A program made the position numbers and the translations under genes. Below are positions 35,378 through 48,367 of a stretch of DNA of 64,000 nucleotides, piece after piece (the stretch's first letter is position 1; each line of letters starts with the position of its first letter). The stretch comes from Casuarina equisetifolia. Lineage: Eukaryota; Streptophyta; Magnoliopsida; Fagales; Casuarinaceae. The stretch is taken from assembly GCA_028551475.1 (NCBI GenBank), contig CM052357.1, forward strand, positions 1,426,001-1,490,000. Reading direction: 5' to 3'. A model generated the notes under the pieces. It saw only the letters and a program-made list of their open reading frames with translations, was not told where the DNA came from and made no database searches.

Positions 35378-37069
35378 TGTGAGTTTGTTTGAGAAGGTGG
35401 CTGGGGTTTTGTCAGACTGAACTGCGAATACGGTTGTTTTTATCTAATAAAGTAAGATCGAATGGCCAAATATTCACCAAAACATCAAGTTCTCCCACTT
35501 TCTTGGAGGCTAGGTTTTTCTTGAAGGCCCAAGTTGATCTCTTTTTAGAAGATTTCATTGAAAAAAGGAGTGTTCAAGACTCGTAACACTTCACAAATAG
35601 CCTTTTTTCCAGGGTGGGAGTAAGTGTTTGATAGTTTTAATCACGAAAGAAGTTCCATAAATTTTCTTAATTTCTTTTTTATTTTTAGCTTTTATAGCTT
35701 TGACTTCTATGCTAATACGGGTGAGTTTTGAATTCGTAATATGATTGAGATTTAAGGTCTACTGACTAAATTTGTAACATTCTTTTTAAAAAAAATGTAT
35801 TATTTTTTTAATTTAAAATCAAAACAAGCACAATAAACTGACTTAAATAATATAACTTTTCTAAATGGGGCTAGGTCCTTTATCGAGCTTTTTCTTGAGC
35901 TTGACAATGTTACGAAAGAATCAAGTAATAAGATTGTGTCCTTTAGGAAGTCAGGCTGGGAAGGTGAAAAGGTTTTGAGTTGGTTTGTGGAGGGTGCGGT
36001 CTTTGGAGTCAAGCTTTATTTATCTATTTATTTGTTCATTTTTCTTAATTGTAAAGAATAATTACTAGAAAGATAGTTTATTTCTTTAATAAATTTTTCA
36101 AAGGTTTTATCCTTTCAATTTTATATAAAAAAACCCTTCGTTCTTTATTATTTGATTGAAATAAATACTCAAAATTTAAAGATAATATGTGACTTTCAAA
36201 AAAATTTAAGTTTTTTTTTTCTTACTTTACTTATTTATTCTAACTATTTTATCATTAAAGATTTAACAGTTCTCTAAAAGTACTAGCCCATCAGTTTTGA
36301 AAATCTAAAAATGGGAAATACCACATGATAGATCCAAACATGTGTAGCCTTTGTGTTCCTTATATCAAACATATTTTTCAAGCCATAAGAATGAGACTTC
36401 TAATTTCAAACAATTGCTACTTGCTTTTAATATCTACTCAAATCTAAAACCCTAATTCTAAAAAGACAAAAGATATAATTCTTCCGAAGTTTTTAAGATA
36501 CTTCTAATCTACCAAGAATATCTAAAATTAATAGGATTGCTAATTTTTCTTCTTGTTTCCATCACCCTTTCATTTTTTAATTCTTTCTTTCTTTTCTCTA
36601 CTAAACTCATTTCCTTTTTCAATTTTTAACAAATGTTAAAGGTGATTTCTTTTTCAAAAGCTAAATAGTAAAGAATTGATCTGATCTTTTATTTTAAAAA
36701 GAATATCATAACAAGATTTGTTCACAAGGAAGGAGTGTTGTATTTGAATTTAGATTCTAATATCATATTAAAAAGTATATTTTTATTTTAAAATTAGCTT
36801 ATAAAGAGAAAATATCATTCGAATTTTTTGCACATGTGTAAAGAGATATTGCCCTTGAATCTAAGTTATAATATTATATTAACAAATATTTCTTTCCATC
36901 AAATTAGTTTCTAAAGAGGACATGTATACTATTTTAGAAAAACCTATCAAGAAAAAATTCATGTGATGTGAAACACAATCGTTTTCAGCAAACAATAAAG
37001 ATCAAGTAACAAATATCATTCATACAAGAACACAAAATTTAATATAATTTTAGAAAAAAGTTATTTAAT
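35378..37069. other. Spacer between copies D and E
   Basis: Contains an upstream module (35955-36095: GGTGAAAAGGTTTTGAG..., GTCAAGCTTTATTTATC) and a third copy of the 23.2-23.7 kb block at 36230-36650. No gene. Confidence 0.6.
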
Positions 37070-38712
37070 CTAAACATTATAATAAAAAAAACCATACTTC
37101 AATTTAATGTCTCGTCGTGCGGCTTTCATGCTAAAAGCATGATCCTTCTTAATAAAGCTTGATTGATGAGTGTCAAGTGATTCAAGGTGAGGACAGCCAT
37201 GACATAAGGCATTCAAGCCATCATTTGTCAGGTATGTTTCAAAAAGCTCGAGGTGGCGCAATCCAGGCATGCTCCGTGCAATTGCAAAGGCCGGCTCTAA
37301 ATCTTGCTCACTGTTTCTAAGGCAAAATCTCCTGAAGTAGTTGCATTTGAGTGTTTTTAGAAGCGGGCAATAGCGGCCCACGGCGGCTATAGTTTGTTTT
37401 GAGAATGAACAAAAAGACATGTCAAGCTCCTCCAGCAATGGAAGTTTTGGAGCCACTTCACACAACCCTTTATCGGAAATGTGATGGCTAAGTCGCAGGC
37501 ATTTGAGCTTACTTGAACTGTTAAAAAAACATAAAATAAAAAAAGGGGACAGAAATCAAGCAATAGTCATTAACAAACGAGCAAACATAAATATTAGTAA
37601 GATTTCTATATTTATCAACTCATTTTCATGGATATGCAATTCCCACTGTGGTCTGTAATTCAGAAGAAGGGTCATAATGCAATTATGTGCTGTCAAAGTT
37701 AAAATTAAGAATAGGCTAAATTAATAATTTTTGTGTATGGTTTCTTTTCCTGATCATATCTATTAAACATGAAGTCAAAATTAAGGATAATAATAAATTG
37801 ACAACTTTTTATGCACATATAAAAAGTTTCTTTTCTTGATCATGTTTGTTCTATATAGGGATCAAAATTAAAGGTAAAAATAAAAGAATAACTTTTGATA
37901 CAAGTGTAAAACCTAAATATATATATTCAACAAAACCTTTTAGGCATTTATGTTATATGGTGAATAGTTAAGACAAATAATGGTTAAAAGAAGAAAAAGG
38001 TATATGAAAACTAAACAAAAAATAAATTACTCTCTCGTAGACATAACCTTTGTTTATTACAATCATGTCAACTTCTTTAAATTTTTATTATTGTTCCCAA
38101 TTTATCAACTCATGAGTTCAAATTGTTTTTTAATTTTTCACATAGTTTTGAATCATTAACTCAAACAACCAGGTTTGATACTAAATACGTGGGTAGGGGT
38201 GTGTTAAATTTAAAGAAAAAAAAAAACAACTTGGAGCATTTAAAAGGTCGGTGATGAAGAGTGCACAAAGTACTTGCAAATATTGTACGAAGAGAAGACC
38301 TTCTGCATCGGTAATTTATCAAGTAAAACCTTCCTTTGTCGCGCATAATCCAAATCAAATCCAAACAAAAGACGGAGTAGATTGACTACCTGTCGATGAT
38401 GTACTTGAGGAGCTTATCGCTGCAGAAGAGCCCCACGTCGATATCAACCAACTGGCCGCAGCTGCGAAAGACGGCATCGCAGCACACCGTCGCGAGTTTG
38501 AGCAAACCAAACCTGTCGGGTCTGGAACAGCGCATGTTGATGGAGTGCCACATCGACGGCTCCCTGCAGAGCCTCCTCCAAGACGAGCACACCTTCTCCA
38601 CGCTCATTATGATCACCACGGCGTCCAGCCTTTCAAAGATCAACAGCGTCACTTCCGGGGGCAGATCTAGCCAGTTAGGGTAGCCGTCGGCGACGTCCGG
38701 CAGAAAACCCAT
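37070..38712 (-). CDS. SKIP19-like F-box/LRR protein, copy E (open frame, diverged C-terminus)
   Basis: Exons 38712..38390 and 37517..37070 join in phase 2 (GACAG|GTAGTC, TTTTAACAG) to give 256 residues. The ATG at 38712 (MGFLPDVADGYPNWLD) matches the other copies; the 30-codon upstream in-frame extension has no ATG. F-box LPPEVTLLIFERLDAVVII...VCSSWRRLCREPSMW; then CDAVFRSCGQLVDIDVGLF. LRRs include LSHHISDKGL, KLPLLEELDMSFCSF, YCPLLKTLKC, AIARSMPGLRHLELFETYL and NDGLNALCHGCPHLESLD. After CPHLESLD the usual GNLxKRCxEQIKDF block is replaced by an unrelated basic stretch ending KLKYGFFYYNV, so the last LRR is lost. No internal stop is present. It may be functional or newly degenerating. Confidence 0.8.
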
Positions 38713-39829
38713 TGCGAGATTTTTTTGAGAAAGTGGTTGGGGTTTTGTCAAGTTGAAGGTGAAGCCGGTGTGATTAAAGTTTTCTCGAAACCTAAAGTTC
38801 ACTTATTGTCTCCAAATATGACTTGGTTTTGAATTCTTAATATGTAATTTACAATATTCTAAAAAAGATACGTCAGTTTCTTTATTTAAAATGGAAAAAA
38901 AAGTTAACAAACTAACTTAAATAATGTAATTTTTTCAAATGGGTCTAAATGTAATGGATTATATTTTTTCACATTAAAAATTAAATATCACAATTTAACC
39001 AAATAAAGGAGCTTGACTATCTCATCTATTGATTTGACCTTTTGAAATCGAATCCAAGCTTATAATATAAGTCCTTTATTGAGCTTTTTCCTAAGCTTAA
39101 CAATGCTATGGGAGAATCAAGTAATAAGGTTGTGTCGTTAGGGTAATGGCTGGGGAGGTGAAAAGGTTTTGAGTTTGTTTTTGTAGGGTGTGGTTTCCCA
39201 ACTCAAGCTTTATTTATTTTTGCATCTTTCTTAATTGCGAAGTGATGGTTGTAAAGAATAATTATCAGAAAGGTTTTGTCTTTCTTAAATATTACTTTTC
39301 TTATAAAGTTTATCGCCTCAAAATTAAATAATCACAAAGATTCAATTTCATGTTCCACAAGTTGTACTATTTGAATTAATATTTTCATATTATATTAAAA
39401 ATATTAAGATTTTTAAAAACTAGTTATTTAAAAAATAATTATCATTTCATGTGCCACAAGTTATTCCTTTTGCCCTTCGTTCGGTACACAAACCACTCAT
39501 GAATAGGCTCGGTTTTGGATTAAAAATCATTGCCATGTTTTTTTAATAAAGAAAAATTTTGCTCCAGTGACACGGACAAGCTCCTTGAACCTGTGGCCCT
39601 CCTCATTGATTTGGTCATTTATTTACATTATCTAGATTTATAGATGTTGACAGTCTTAGATGTAGATAAGTAAAAATATGGGGTGCAACTATCTACATAT
39701 GTAGACAAATAAATAAATTGCAGGCCGATGAATAAGGTAACATAATTACAACACTACAATATTTTTCCCCTCAAAGGACCTGCCAATAGTCGGTGAAAAC
39801 ATTCAAATTATGTGTACAACTAGAAAGAA
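38713..39829. other. Spacer between copies E and F
   Basis: Contains the array upstream module at 39145-39275 (AAAAGGTTTTGAGTTTG, CAAGCTTTATTTATTTTTGC) and generic AT-rich text. No gene. Confidence 0.6.
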
Positions 39830-41559
39830 TTAAAAATTTCCTCGTAGGTCATTACAAAAATGTCGGACCAAGTCGAAGGTAATTGAGAATCCATGAAACG
39901 CAGTCATTGGTGCAGAGGGGGATCGCCGGACGTCCTTAATCCGTTCAACACATCTTTTTTCCAGAGTACCAATCAGAGCGACATCATAACGCCAATGAAT
40001 GTCTAGTGATTCGAGGTGAGGACAACCATCTAGTATGGCCTGCAAGCCACCATCTCTCAAATTATTTCCAACAGCCTTCAAGTGTTGTAGTTCATGCACA
40101 TTTTGTGCAATTGCAAAGGCCTCCGTATCAAAGTTGGGGTAACCATTGAGGCCGTGGCTGTTGAGTTTAAGCGTTTTCAGAAGTTGGCAACAGCGGCCCA
40201 GAGCTTCGAGAGTTCCTTACGAGAATGGACAATATGAGATGTCAAGTTCCTCTAGCAATGGAAGTTTTGCAACTGCTTCCCTTAACACTTGATGGAAAAT
40301 GTTGAAGCAACCTACAAGTCGCAGGCATTTAAGTTGACTTGAACTATTCAAATGCATAAGAGAAAAGCAAAGTAAGAATAAGGATAAACAAAAAAAAAAA
40401 AAAACCTTTTCACGCAAGTGTTCACCTAATTTTGCCAAATAAAGTTTCTTTCAAACTATATATTAGTAGTTTTTTTTTTCAATTATTAAAGATAGATATC
40501 ATCCCAGATAAGTAAGAAAATGAGCCCTTAGCCTTATAGGTGATAAAAAAATATATATTATATTTTACGGTTTAAGAATGAACTTTTATAACATGATGTG
40601 ATATGATATCAAAATTAGGAATAAACTTCTTCTTTCTAATATCTTAAGTCTCAAAATTAGACTTTTATTCACATGTAATACTTATATCAGTATATATATG
40701 AGGAATTTGTTGGTGCATGTTAATGTAAGCATTATATGTGAGAGGGAGTGTTAAAGGTATATTAGTTTCTTTACTTCATGTTTTAAAGATTTGCGATAAG
40801 CCTTCATACTTTAATATCAATCATATCTATTACACATGGAATCAAAATCAAGGATAAAAATAAGATAATAACATTAGCAAGTGTAAGACCTAAATTTTGT
40901 CTATTAGAGTTTTTCTCTAATTATATATAAATATGTACTTTAAAAACCGTTACAAGTTGTTATGTTATTTGGTGTATAATTAAAAGAGATAACTATTATA
41001 AGGGGAAAAAAAGCGCATGAAAACCAAATAAAAAAATAAATTATTCTCCTACACAACAATAGTTTTATTCGATCTTGGATTTTTGAATGACATGGTTGGT
41101 GGGGTTATGACAGCAAACATAGTTCAACGACAAGACCTTTAACATTGCGATTTTATCAATCAAAACCTTGATTTCTCGCGCATAACACAAATCAAATCCA
41201 AACAAAAAATGAAATAAATCGACCACCTGTTGGCGATGTACTTGAGGAGCTCGTCGGTGCCTAGGGACTCAACATTAATATTGACTAACTGGCCACAACT
41301 GCTATCAATGGTGGCGCAACACAACTGCCTGAGCTGCCTGAGCTTGGAGAGATTTAACCATGAGTTTTTGGGACAACATATGTTCACAGAGCGCCACACC
41401 AATGGCTCCTTATAGAGCTTTTGCCATAGGGAGCACACATTTTGCGCCCCCATCAGAATCTCCTCAACACTGACCCTCATCAGAATCGTCTCCATTATGT
41501 TCTGGGGGCGGATCTAGCCAGCAGGGAAACTCGTCGGCAATGGGCGGAGGAGAGTCCAT
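39830..41559 (-). pseudogene. SKIP19-like F-box/LRR, copy F (pseudogene: frameshift and stop)
   Basis: Exon 1 is 41559..41227 and exon 2 is 40343..39830, with family splice sites. Exon 1 starts with a good ATG (MDSPPPIADEF...CWLDPPPE), but one extra base in the codons after PPPE shifts the frame before METILMRVSVEEIL. Exon 2 keeps its frame over 171 codons but has TAA at 40217-40219, directly after DISYCPFS. After the stop the LRR text goes on unbroken (TLEALGRCCQLLKTLKL, AIAQNVHELQHLKAVGNNL, DGGLQAILDGCPHLESLDI, GTLEKRCVERIKD). So one indel and one nonsense change disable it. The tail is frame-shifted relative to DSTDDYEY and shared in style with copy G. Confidence 0.88.
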
Positions 41560-42927
41560 TACATGCTTGTATTGGAAAGGTTATTAGCTAAGATGTAATA
41601 ATGCAACGCGAGTCTTTTTCCCCCCCACCTCCCCCCACTACTTATTATATAGCATAATTCCTAACCCAATACTATTAGATTTTGGATCCCCGCTAAGTTT
41701 GAAACTCTTACAACAACCGCAATACAATTGCATAATTTTCATAAGACTATGTGAGTATTATGAGAATGATATATTTTCAAATTTAAACCATACATAATCC
41801 CCCTCATAATTATCCTAATTTTACAATTTGATCTTAAATTTCAAAAAGAATAAATAAAACTTATTTTTTAGTTAAATCTAACATTTCTCATTCACTAATA
41901 TTTAATTTTTCACATATATACCTAAACTCACACACCTGAATATCAAATAAGATCAAGAGGTCTTGAACAAACACATTCACTGAATTAAATTAAGCATACT
42001 TATGCTGTATATTACATCATACTAGTGATAATTCATCAAACACAGAAGAAATAAATATATCTTGCAAATTCAATTTATTGATTCTAATAAAGTCTTAATA
42101 TCCAAAAATAAATACAATATGATTTTTTAATTATTTTTTAAGGACTTTTCTATGAGTTAAATTTGGCCCATCAATAATATATAAAAATGGACGCAAACAT
42201 GTGTAGATATAAAACCACTCATGTCCTTCTAGTATCAAGATATCAAAATCCAAATAGGACTGCTAAATACAATTTGGATATGAAGGCATTTCTCTAAGTA
42301 AGATGATCTCCCCTTCCGTTAAAGCAATTATTATCTAAACTTATCATTCAAGATGGATTTGAGTCCAACCTTTCATAGCTAGTTTGAGTTACTGAACACG
42401 AAAACAATAGCTAACCTACATTGTCTCGGTCACGTGGTTTCATAAGTCCCATATCTAATTATAGCATGAAAAAAACGTTGACTGCAGAGTCAAATTCAAT
42501 ATAAGGTTAAAATAATATTTTTACTAGTTAAACTACATGAGTGAAAAAAACTATCTGATCATTTTTTTCTTAAAAAATTAAAATCGTTACTAGTTGACCT
42601 CACTTTTACTATTGATATTTATACTACAATTACATGCAGACATTTGGAGAATATAATAAAGAACTATAATAAATTATTAGAATAATTAAATGAAAGAATT
42701 TGATTGTAAAACTTTTAAACTATCTTTTTTAGCTTACATTTATTGTATATAGGTTGAACATAATAAAAAATGATCTTAAAACAAAACAATTGGTATCCAA
42801 ATCCTATTAGCAAAAGTATTACAAAAAAAGTTCAAAGGAGAGTTTTACATTATAAAATATAAAAGTTTTTTGAAAAAATATTATTTTAAGTGAGATTTGA
42901 AAGTTTTTAACCTTCATTTTTTTATGA

Positions 42928-42963
42928 CTATTGTAACTATTGTAACTATTGTAACTATTGTAA
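42928..42963 (+). repeat. Four tandem copies of a 9-bp unit (CTATTGTAA)
   Basis: CTATTGTAA is repeated four times in a row. The homologous place in the second spacer (near 46780) has no such array, so it expanded after the spacer duplication. Confidence 0.85.
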
Positions 42964-43284
42964 AAAAGTGTGTCCTTATGTTTTCATATACTATTTTTTA
43001 TTAATGCAAATTAACCTTTTCAACCAAAACATGCTTTACAAAACCACTTAAAGTTCAATATGAAAAGGTTAATATAATTTTTACAAAATAGAGTTTAGTT
43101 TTCATCCTCTAAATGAGATTGTCCAACAAATTTAATTCTAGTAAAATCAAATAACTATGTATTAAAATAGCAAAACATCTATATCTTGAATGGTTTGCCA
43201 TCTTTATCCCATTCTCACCTAATCTATTATTAGTAAAGATGCTGCATTTTAACCTTTGTACTTTCTTTTCAACAAAATTACATA

Positions 43285-43385
43285 TCAACAAGCACCTAGT
43301 TTAATGGTGAGCAAACATTACATAAGACACTTTAGTCCTGGATTTGACACCCCGATGATGTGTGAGTAGGCAAGTGACTTAAAAG
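43285..43385 (+). repeat. tRNA-derived SINE-like sequence, copy 1
   Basis: TAGTTTAATGGTGAGCA fits a Pol III A-box and GGATTTGACACCCC fits a B-box about 45 bp later. This is followed by GATGATGTGTGAGTAGGCAAG, a 3' end style common in plant SINEs. The homologous copy is at 47125-47215. Confidence 0.5.
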
Positions 43386-43948
43386 AAATGCCATGACAAC
43401 CTAATTCAAGTGTACTTATGACAATTTTCTTTTGAGATTGGGAGAAGACTTTACAACAAAAATGATTATGCTTTTTTATTTTATTTTATTTTATAATCTA
43501 GATAAATACTTTTGTTTGCAGCACAAATGCTTTTGTCAAAGTTTCTGAAAGCTTAATTCACTTGACTTGTCAATTTTCATATTAGAAAACTCTTTTTTTT
43601 CCATCCAAATTAACTTTTAAAGGAAAAGATATATGTTCATTCATAAAAGAGTGAGCAAGTTGCAAGTGATGTAAAATATTCTAATATTTTTAAGTTTCAT
43701 GAATTAAATGTTTCAAGCAAACAACTTAAAAGTTATTTGAGATATTTGAGAAAATTTTCCTTTTTTATTTAGTGTTTATTACCAACAACATGTTTCTTGC
43801 ATAAGACTTTCACAATATAAACAGATCTAATTAATCTATTTAGGAAAGATAACACCACATATGAAGATATATAAACTATATGATACTCCAAGGTATTATT
43901 AAGTAAGATAAAATGATTACAAGAAGTCCAATATTTTTCCCCTTTATA

Positions 43949-45463
43949 CTACCCAATAGTTGATGAATCATGAGACATTACACAAATATTGGACCAAGTT
44001 GAAGATAATTGAAAGTCCATGATATGCATAGTCATTGGGGTATAAAGGGATAGCTGGAAGTCCTTAATCGATTTAACATATCTTTTATCCAGATGTACTA
44101 GAGTGATGTGGGTACACTGATGAATGTCATGTGATTCGAGGTGAGGACAACCATCTAGTATGCCTTGCAAGCCATCACCTATCAACTTATTTCCAACAAG
44201 CTTGAGGTGTACTTCATGCTCATTTTGTTCAATTGCAAATGCCTTTTCATCTAACTTAGGGCGACCATTCAGGCCGTAGCTGTTGAGTTTAAGTGTTTTC
44301 AAAAGTTAGCAAAAGCGGCCTACCACTTCGAGAGTTCTTATCGAGAATGAACAATATGAGATGTCAAGCTCCTCTAGCAGTGGGAGTTTTGCAACCACTT
44401 CCCTTAACCCTTCATCGGAAATGTCGAAGCAACCTACAAGTCGCAGGCGTTTGAGTTGACTTGAACTGCTAAACAATAGAAATAAAGTTGCAGTCTATAA
44501 TAGAAAAGCAAATTAAGAATAAGGATAAAATTGTTACTTAAATATTGTCAAACAAGGTTTCACTCAAACATATACTAGTAGTTTCTTTTCCTAATTGTTA
44601 AAGAAGATATTGTCCCACATCATAGATGAAAAGATGAGCCCTTAGCCTTATAAGTGATGAAGTTTTTTCACTTAGTTCCGATAAATTTTAAGATAAGCCC
44701 TTATGTTCTAATATAGTATATGGACATAAGTCTTTGTTTTGCAATCTCCCAAGCTCTTCCAAAGTTGAACTTCTATCCATGTGTAGTGCTTATGTCAACA
44801 TGCATATGAGAGAAAATGCTAACGGTAGTTATTGTCTCATATCAAAATTGAAAAAATTTCCTTTTAACCTTATAAGTGATGATGAAATTTTTTTACTTAA
44901 TGCCTTCAAATTTTGGGATAGGCCTTCACACTATAATACCAATCATATTTGTTACATACGGAATCAAAATCAAGGATAAAAATAAGATAAAAATATTTCA
45001 TGCAAGTGTAAGACCTAAATGTTTTCTATTAGAAATTTTCTCTAATTATATATAAATATATACTTTAAAACCTTGCTTTCTTGCACATAATCCAAATAAA
45101 ATCTAACCAAAAGACGAAGTAAATTGACTACTTGTCGGCGATGTGCTTGAGGAGCTTGTTGGTGCCTAAGTACTCCACATTAATATCCACTAACTGGCCA
45201 CAGCTGCGATCAACGGCGACGTAGCATAGCTGCCTGAGCTGCGTGAGCTCAGAGTAACTCATCCCTAGGTTTTTGGGCCTACACACGTCCACAGACTGCC
45301 ACATCAATGGCTCCTTGCAGAGCCTGTGCCACCGCAAACACACATTCTACGTGCTTATCAGGATCTCCTCTGCGCCCACTCTCATCAGAATCGAGTCCAT
45401 CAGTTCTGGGGGCAGATCTAGCCAGCTGCGAATGTCGTCGACAACGTGCAGAGGAGAGTCCAT
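43949..45463 (-). pseudogene. SKIP19-like F-box/LRR, copy G (pseudogene: two stops)
   Basis: Exon 1 is 45463..45132 and exon 2 is 44465..43949, with family phase and acceptor TTTAGCAG. Exon 1 opens normally (MDSPLHVVDDIRSWLDLPPE, LMDSILMRVGAEEIL) but has TAG at 45347-45349 where the family has CAG (Gln) before NVC. Exon 2 has TAA at 44306-44308 in the GRFC*LLKTLKL stretch, where Pro is expected. One residue is also lost in the MPELRHL block (reads NEHEVHLKL). Otherwise LRR text is kept: LVGCFDISDEGL, KLPLLEELDISYCSF, IGDGLQGILDGCPHLES. Not functional as annotated. Confidence 0.9.
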
Positions 45464-47841
45464 TACATGCTTGTCTTGGAAAGGCTATTAGCTAAGATGT
45501 AATAATTCAAAGCTAGTAATTTGTTTCCCCAACGACTTATTATATAACTTAATTCCTAACCGAGTACTATCAAATTTTGGACTCCCGATAAGTTTAGAAC
45601 TCTTAGATAAGAGGTTTCTTATTTCAATACCATTTGAAACACATTTTATACCTTGAAGATAAAATAATAACTTCAATCACAAAGGCACTAACTTGAATTT
45701 CTCTTATCTTTTAAATTAATTTCCAATCTTCAAGTTTATTATCAAATATCAAGATGGAAATATCAATGCCATGAGGAAGCAAATTTTTTATTGTATGTGT
45801 ACAAGAAACATGAATCAAAGTTCACTTTCTCAAAGTCAATAAGCACCCAAGAGATCTCACGCCCTACTAAGGCACCCAAACTCATTCATTGAATTAAGCA
45901 TGCTTATGATGTATCTTACAAATTCAATTTATTGATTCTTACAAAGTCTTAATATTAAAGAAATAAAAACAATGATTTTATAATTATTTTTTGTAAGGAT
46001 ATTTCTACGAGTCAACTTTGGCCCATTAATAATGTATAAAAATGGAGGCAAACATGTGTAGCTACAAAACCACTCATATCCTTCAAGTATCAAGATATAA
46101 AAATCCAACTAGCACTTCCAAATACAATTTGGATATGAAGGCATTTCTCTAAGTAAGATAATCTCTTCTTCCTTTAAAGCAACTATTATCTAAAATTATC
46201 ATTCATGATGGAATTGAGTACAACCATTCCTAGCTTCTTGAGTTATTGGGCATGAAAACGATAGTTAATCCACCTTGTCTTGGTCACGTGGTCTCATAAG
46301 TCTCAAATCCAATTATAGCATGAAAGAAACGTTGGATGTAGAGTCAAATTCAGTATAAGGGTAAAATAATATTTTTACTAGTTAAACCACGTGAGTGAAA
46401 AAAAAAACTATTTGATCATTTTTTTCCCTAAAATTAGTTCTTTACTAATTGACCTCACTTTTACTACTGATATCTATATTATAGTTATATGCGAACATTT
46501 AAAAAATGGAATGAAGAATTGTAATGGATAATTAGAATAACTAAATGAAGGAATTTGTCTACAAAACTTATTAAATTATATTTTTTAGCTTACATTTATT
46601 ATATATAGGCTAAACACAATAAAAGAAAATTTTAAAACAAAACAATTGATACCTTAATCCTATGGAAAAATTTTTAAAAAAAATTGTATAAAGGAGAATT
46701 TTTTATTTCAAAATATAAAATCTTCCTAAAAAACATAAGTTTAAGTGAGATTTAGAAGTTTTTAATCCTTATTTTTTTTTGTAATTTTTATAACCCTAAT
46801 AAAACTGATGTGTATTCTTATGTTTCTATACATTATTTTTTATTAATGCACATTAACCTTTTTAATGAAAAACGTTGTATGAAAACACTTAAAGTTCAAT
46901 ATGAAAAGGTTAATATAAATTTTACAAAATAGAGTTTAGTTTTTATCCCTTAGATGAGATTGTCCAACAAATTTAATATTGTAAAATAAAATACTATATA
47001 TCAAAATAGCACAACATCTATATCTTGAATGGTTTGCCATCTTTATCCAATTCCCGCCTAATCTTTTATTAGTAAAGATGGTGCATTTTTTGTACTTTAC
47101 TTTCAACAAAAATTGCATGTCCACAAGTACCCAATTTAGTAGTGAGTAAGCATTATGCAGGACGTCTTGGTCTTAGATTCGATACTTTGATGGTGCGTAA
47201 GTGGGTGTTAAAAAAAGTGTGCATGTGACAAAAAAAAATTGAGATTGGAAGAAGACTTTACAATGAAAATGATATGCTTTTTTTTTTTTTTTCATAATAT
47301 AGGTAAATACGTTTGTTTGCAACATAAAAGCTTTTGTCAAAGTTTGTGAAAGCTTAATTCACTTAACTTGCCAAATTTCATATCATAAAGCTTTTTTTTT
47401 GCCATTAAATTTAATATTTAGAGGAAAAGATATATGGTCATTCATAAAAGAGTCAAGAGCAAGTTGCAAGTAATGTAAAATATTACAATATTTTTAAGGT
47501 TCATTACTTAAATGTTTCAAGCAAACAACTTCAAATTTGTTTGAAATATTTAAGAAACTATTCCTTTTTCATTGGTGTCCATAGAACATTGCCATCCACA
47601 ACATGTTTCTAACATAAGACTTTCACAATATAAACAGATCTAGATAATCTACTTAGGAAAGATAACACCACATATGAAGATATATAAACTATATGATACT
47701 CTAAAAGTATTATTAAGTAAGATAAAATGATTATAAAAAGTCCAATATTTTCCCCTTTAGACTAGCCAATTGTTGATGAAAACATCCAAACAATGGGCGC
47801 AACTACTCAAAATTTCATATATCTTCAAAGGCATCACGGAG
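45464..47841. repeat. Spacer G-H, second copy of the 41560-43948 spacer
   Basis: Colinear with the F-G spacer at an offset of about 3.8 kb, including the TATATAATAAG-like box just upstream of copy G and the second SINE-like copy (47125-47215). No gene. It runs into the 3' end of the LRR exon of copy H. Confidence 0.75.
47125..47215 (+). repeat. tRNA-derived SINE-like sequence, copy 2
   Basis: This is the homologue of 43285-43385: ATTTAGTAGTGAGTAAGC is the decayed A-box side and AGATTCGATAC the B-box side, followed by GATGGTGCGTAAGTGGGTG. It sits at the same place in the duplicated spacer, so the insertion predates the duplication. Confidence 0.45.
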
Positions 47842-47960
47842 TTACTCATTGAAGTTGAAGAAGATGTCGTTGGAGAGGCAGATGTCATAGTCATCGGTGG
47901 AATCAAGGGGTCATTGGAAGTCTTTAATCTTGTTCGGCACATTTTTTTCCTAAATTACCT

Positions 47961-47965
47961 ACTAG
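47961..47965 (+). repeat. Left target-site duplication of the copia element (ACTAG)
   Basis: ACTAG abuts the element here and GCTAG abuts the other end (53688-53692). Intact copy D reads CCTGCTAGAG at this place, so the original target was GCTAG and the left copy has one later substitution. Confidence 0.85.
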
Positions 47966-48352
47966 TGTTAGAAAATAAACCTGTGAATCTAAACTCACAG
48001 AATCTCTCAGGATCTCACCGCACACACAAAGAGAATATTAGTCAAGTAAAGAACACATAGAAATTACGAGGTTCAGAATAATCTCTCCATCCCCAGCCCA
48101 AGGAGCAATTCTTCACTATGATGAGGAGGGCTTACAGTGCTTACAGAAAAACTTTTGTTTTCTCTCAATTACTTTCAACCTCATACCCAGTTTTCCCCAT
48201 AAGGTTTCCTTTTATACAAGTACCAATGAAACCCAAATAGAATAGGATTAGGAGACCTAAATAGAATAAGATTGGGAAACCCTTATAAATTACCCATAAT
48301 ACAAATATGGTAGTTACATAATTACCCTTACTAATTTACTCCAAACCTAACA
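47966..48352 (-). repeat. 3' LTR of the copia element (387 bp)
   Basis: Begins TGTTAG and ends CTAACA, with perfect short inverted ends. It is the same length as the other LTR and differs from it at about 25 positions counted by eye, mostly transitions. It is the 3' LTR because the element's genes read on the minus strand. Confidence 0.95.
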
Positions 48353-48367
48353 ATTTTCCCCTTTTGG
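48353..48367 (-). other. Polypurine tract of the copia element
   Basis: CCAAAAGGGGAAAAT on the minus strand sits immediately before the 3' LTR, where plus-strand DNA synthesis is primed. Confidence 0.85.

Larger units (their letters stand above)
41560..43948. repeat. Spacer F-G, duplicated at 45464-47841
   Basis: Near-colinear with the spacer beyond copy G at an offset of about 3.8 kb. For example, GATATGAAGGCATTTCTCTA at 42270 and 46133, TTTGGCCCAT at 42160 and 46018, and AATATGAAAAGGTTAATATAA at 43060 and 46897. It contains a SINE-like piece (43285-43385) and a 9-bp tandem repeat near 42928-42963. TATATAATAAG upstream of copy F (41641-41650, minus) is a TATA candidate conserved before copies F, G and partly H. 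Confidence 0.75.
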
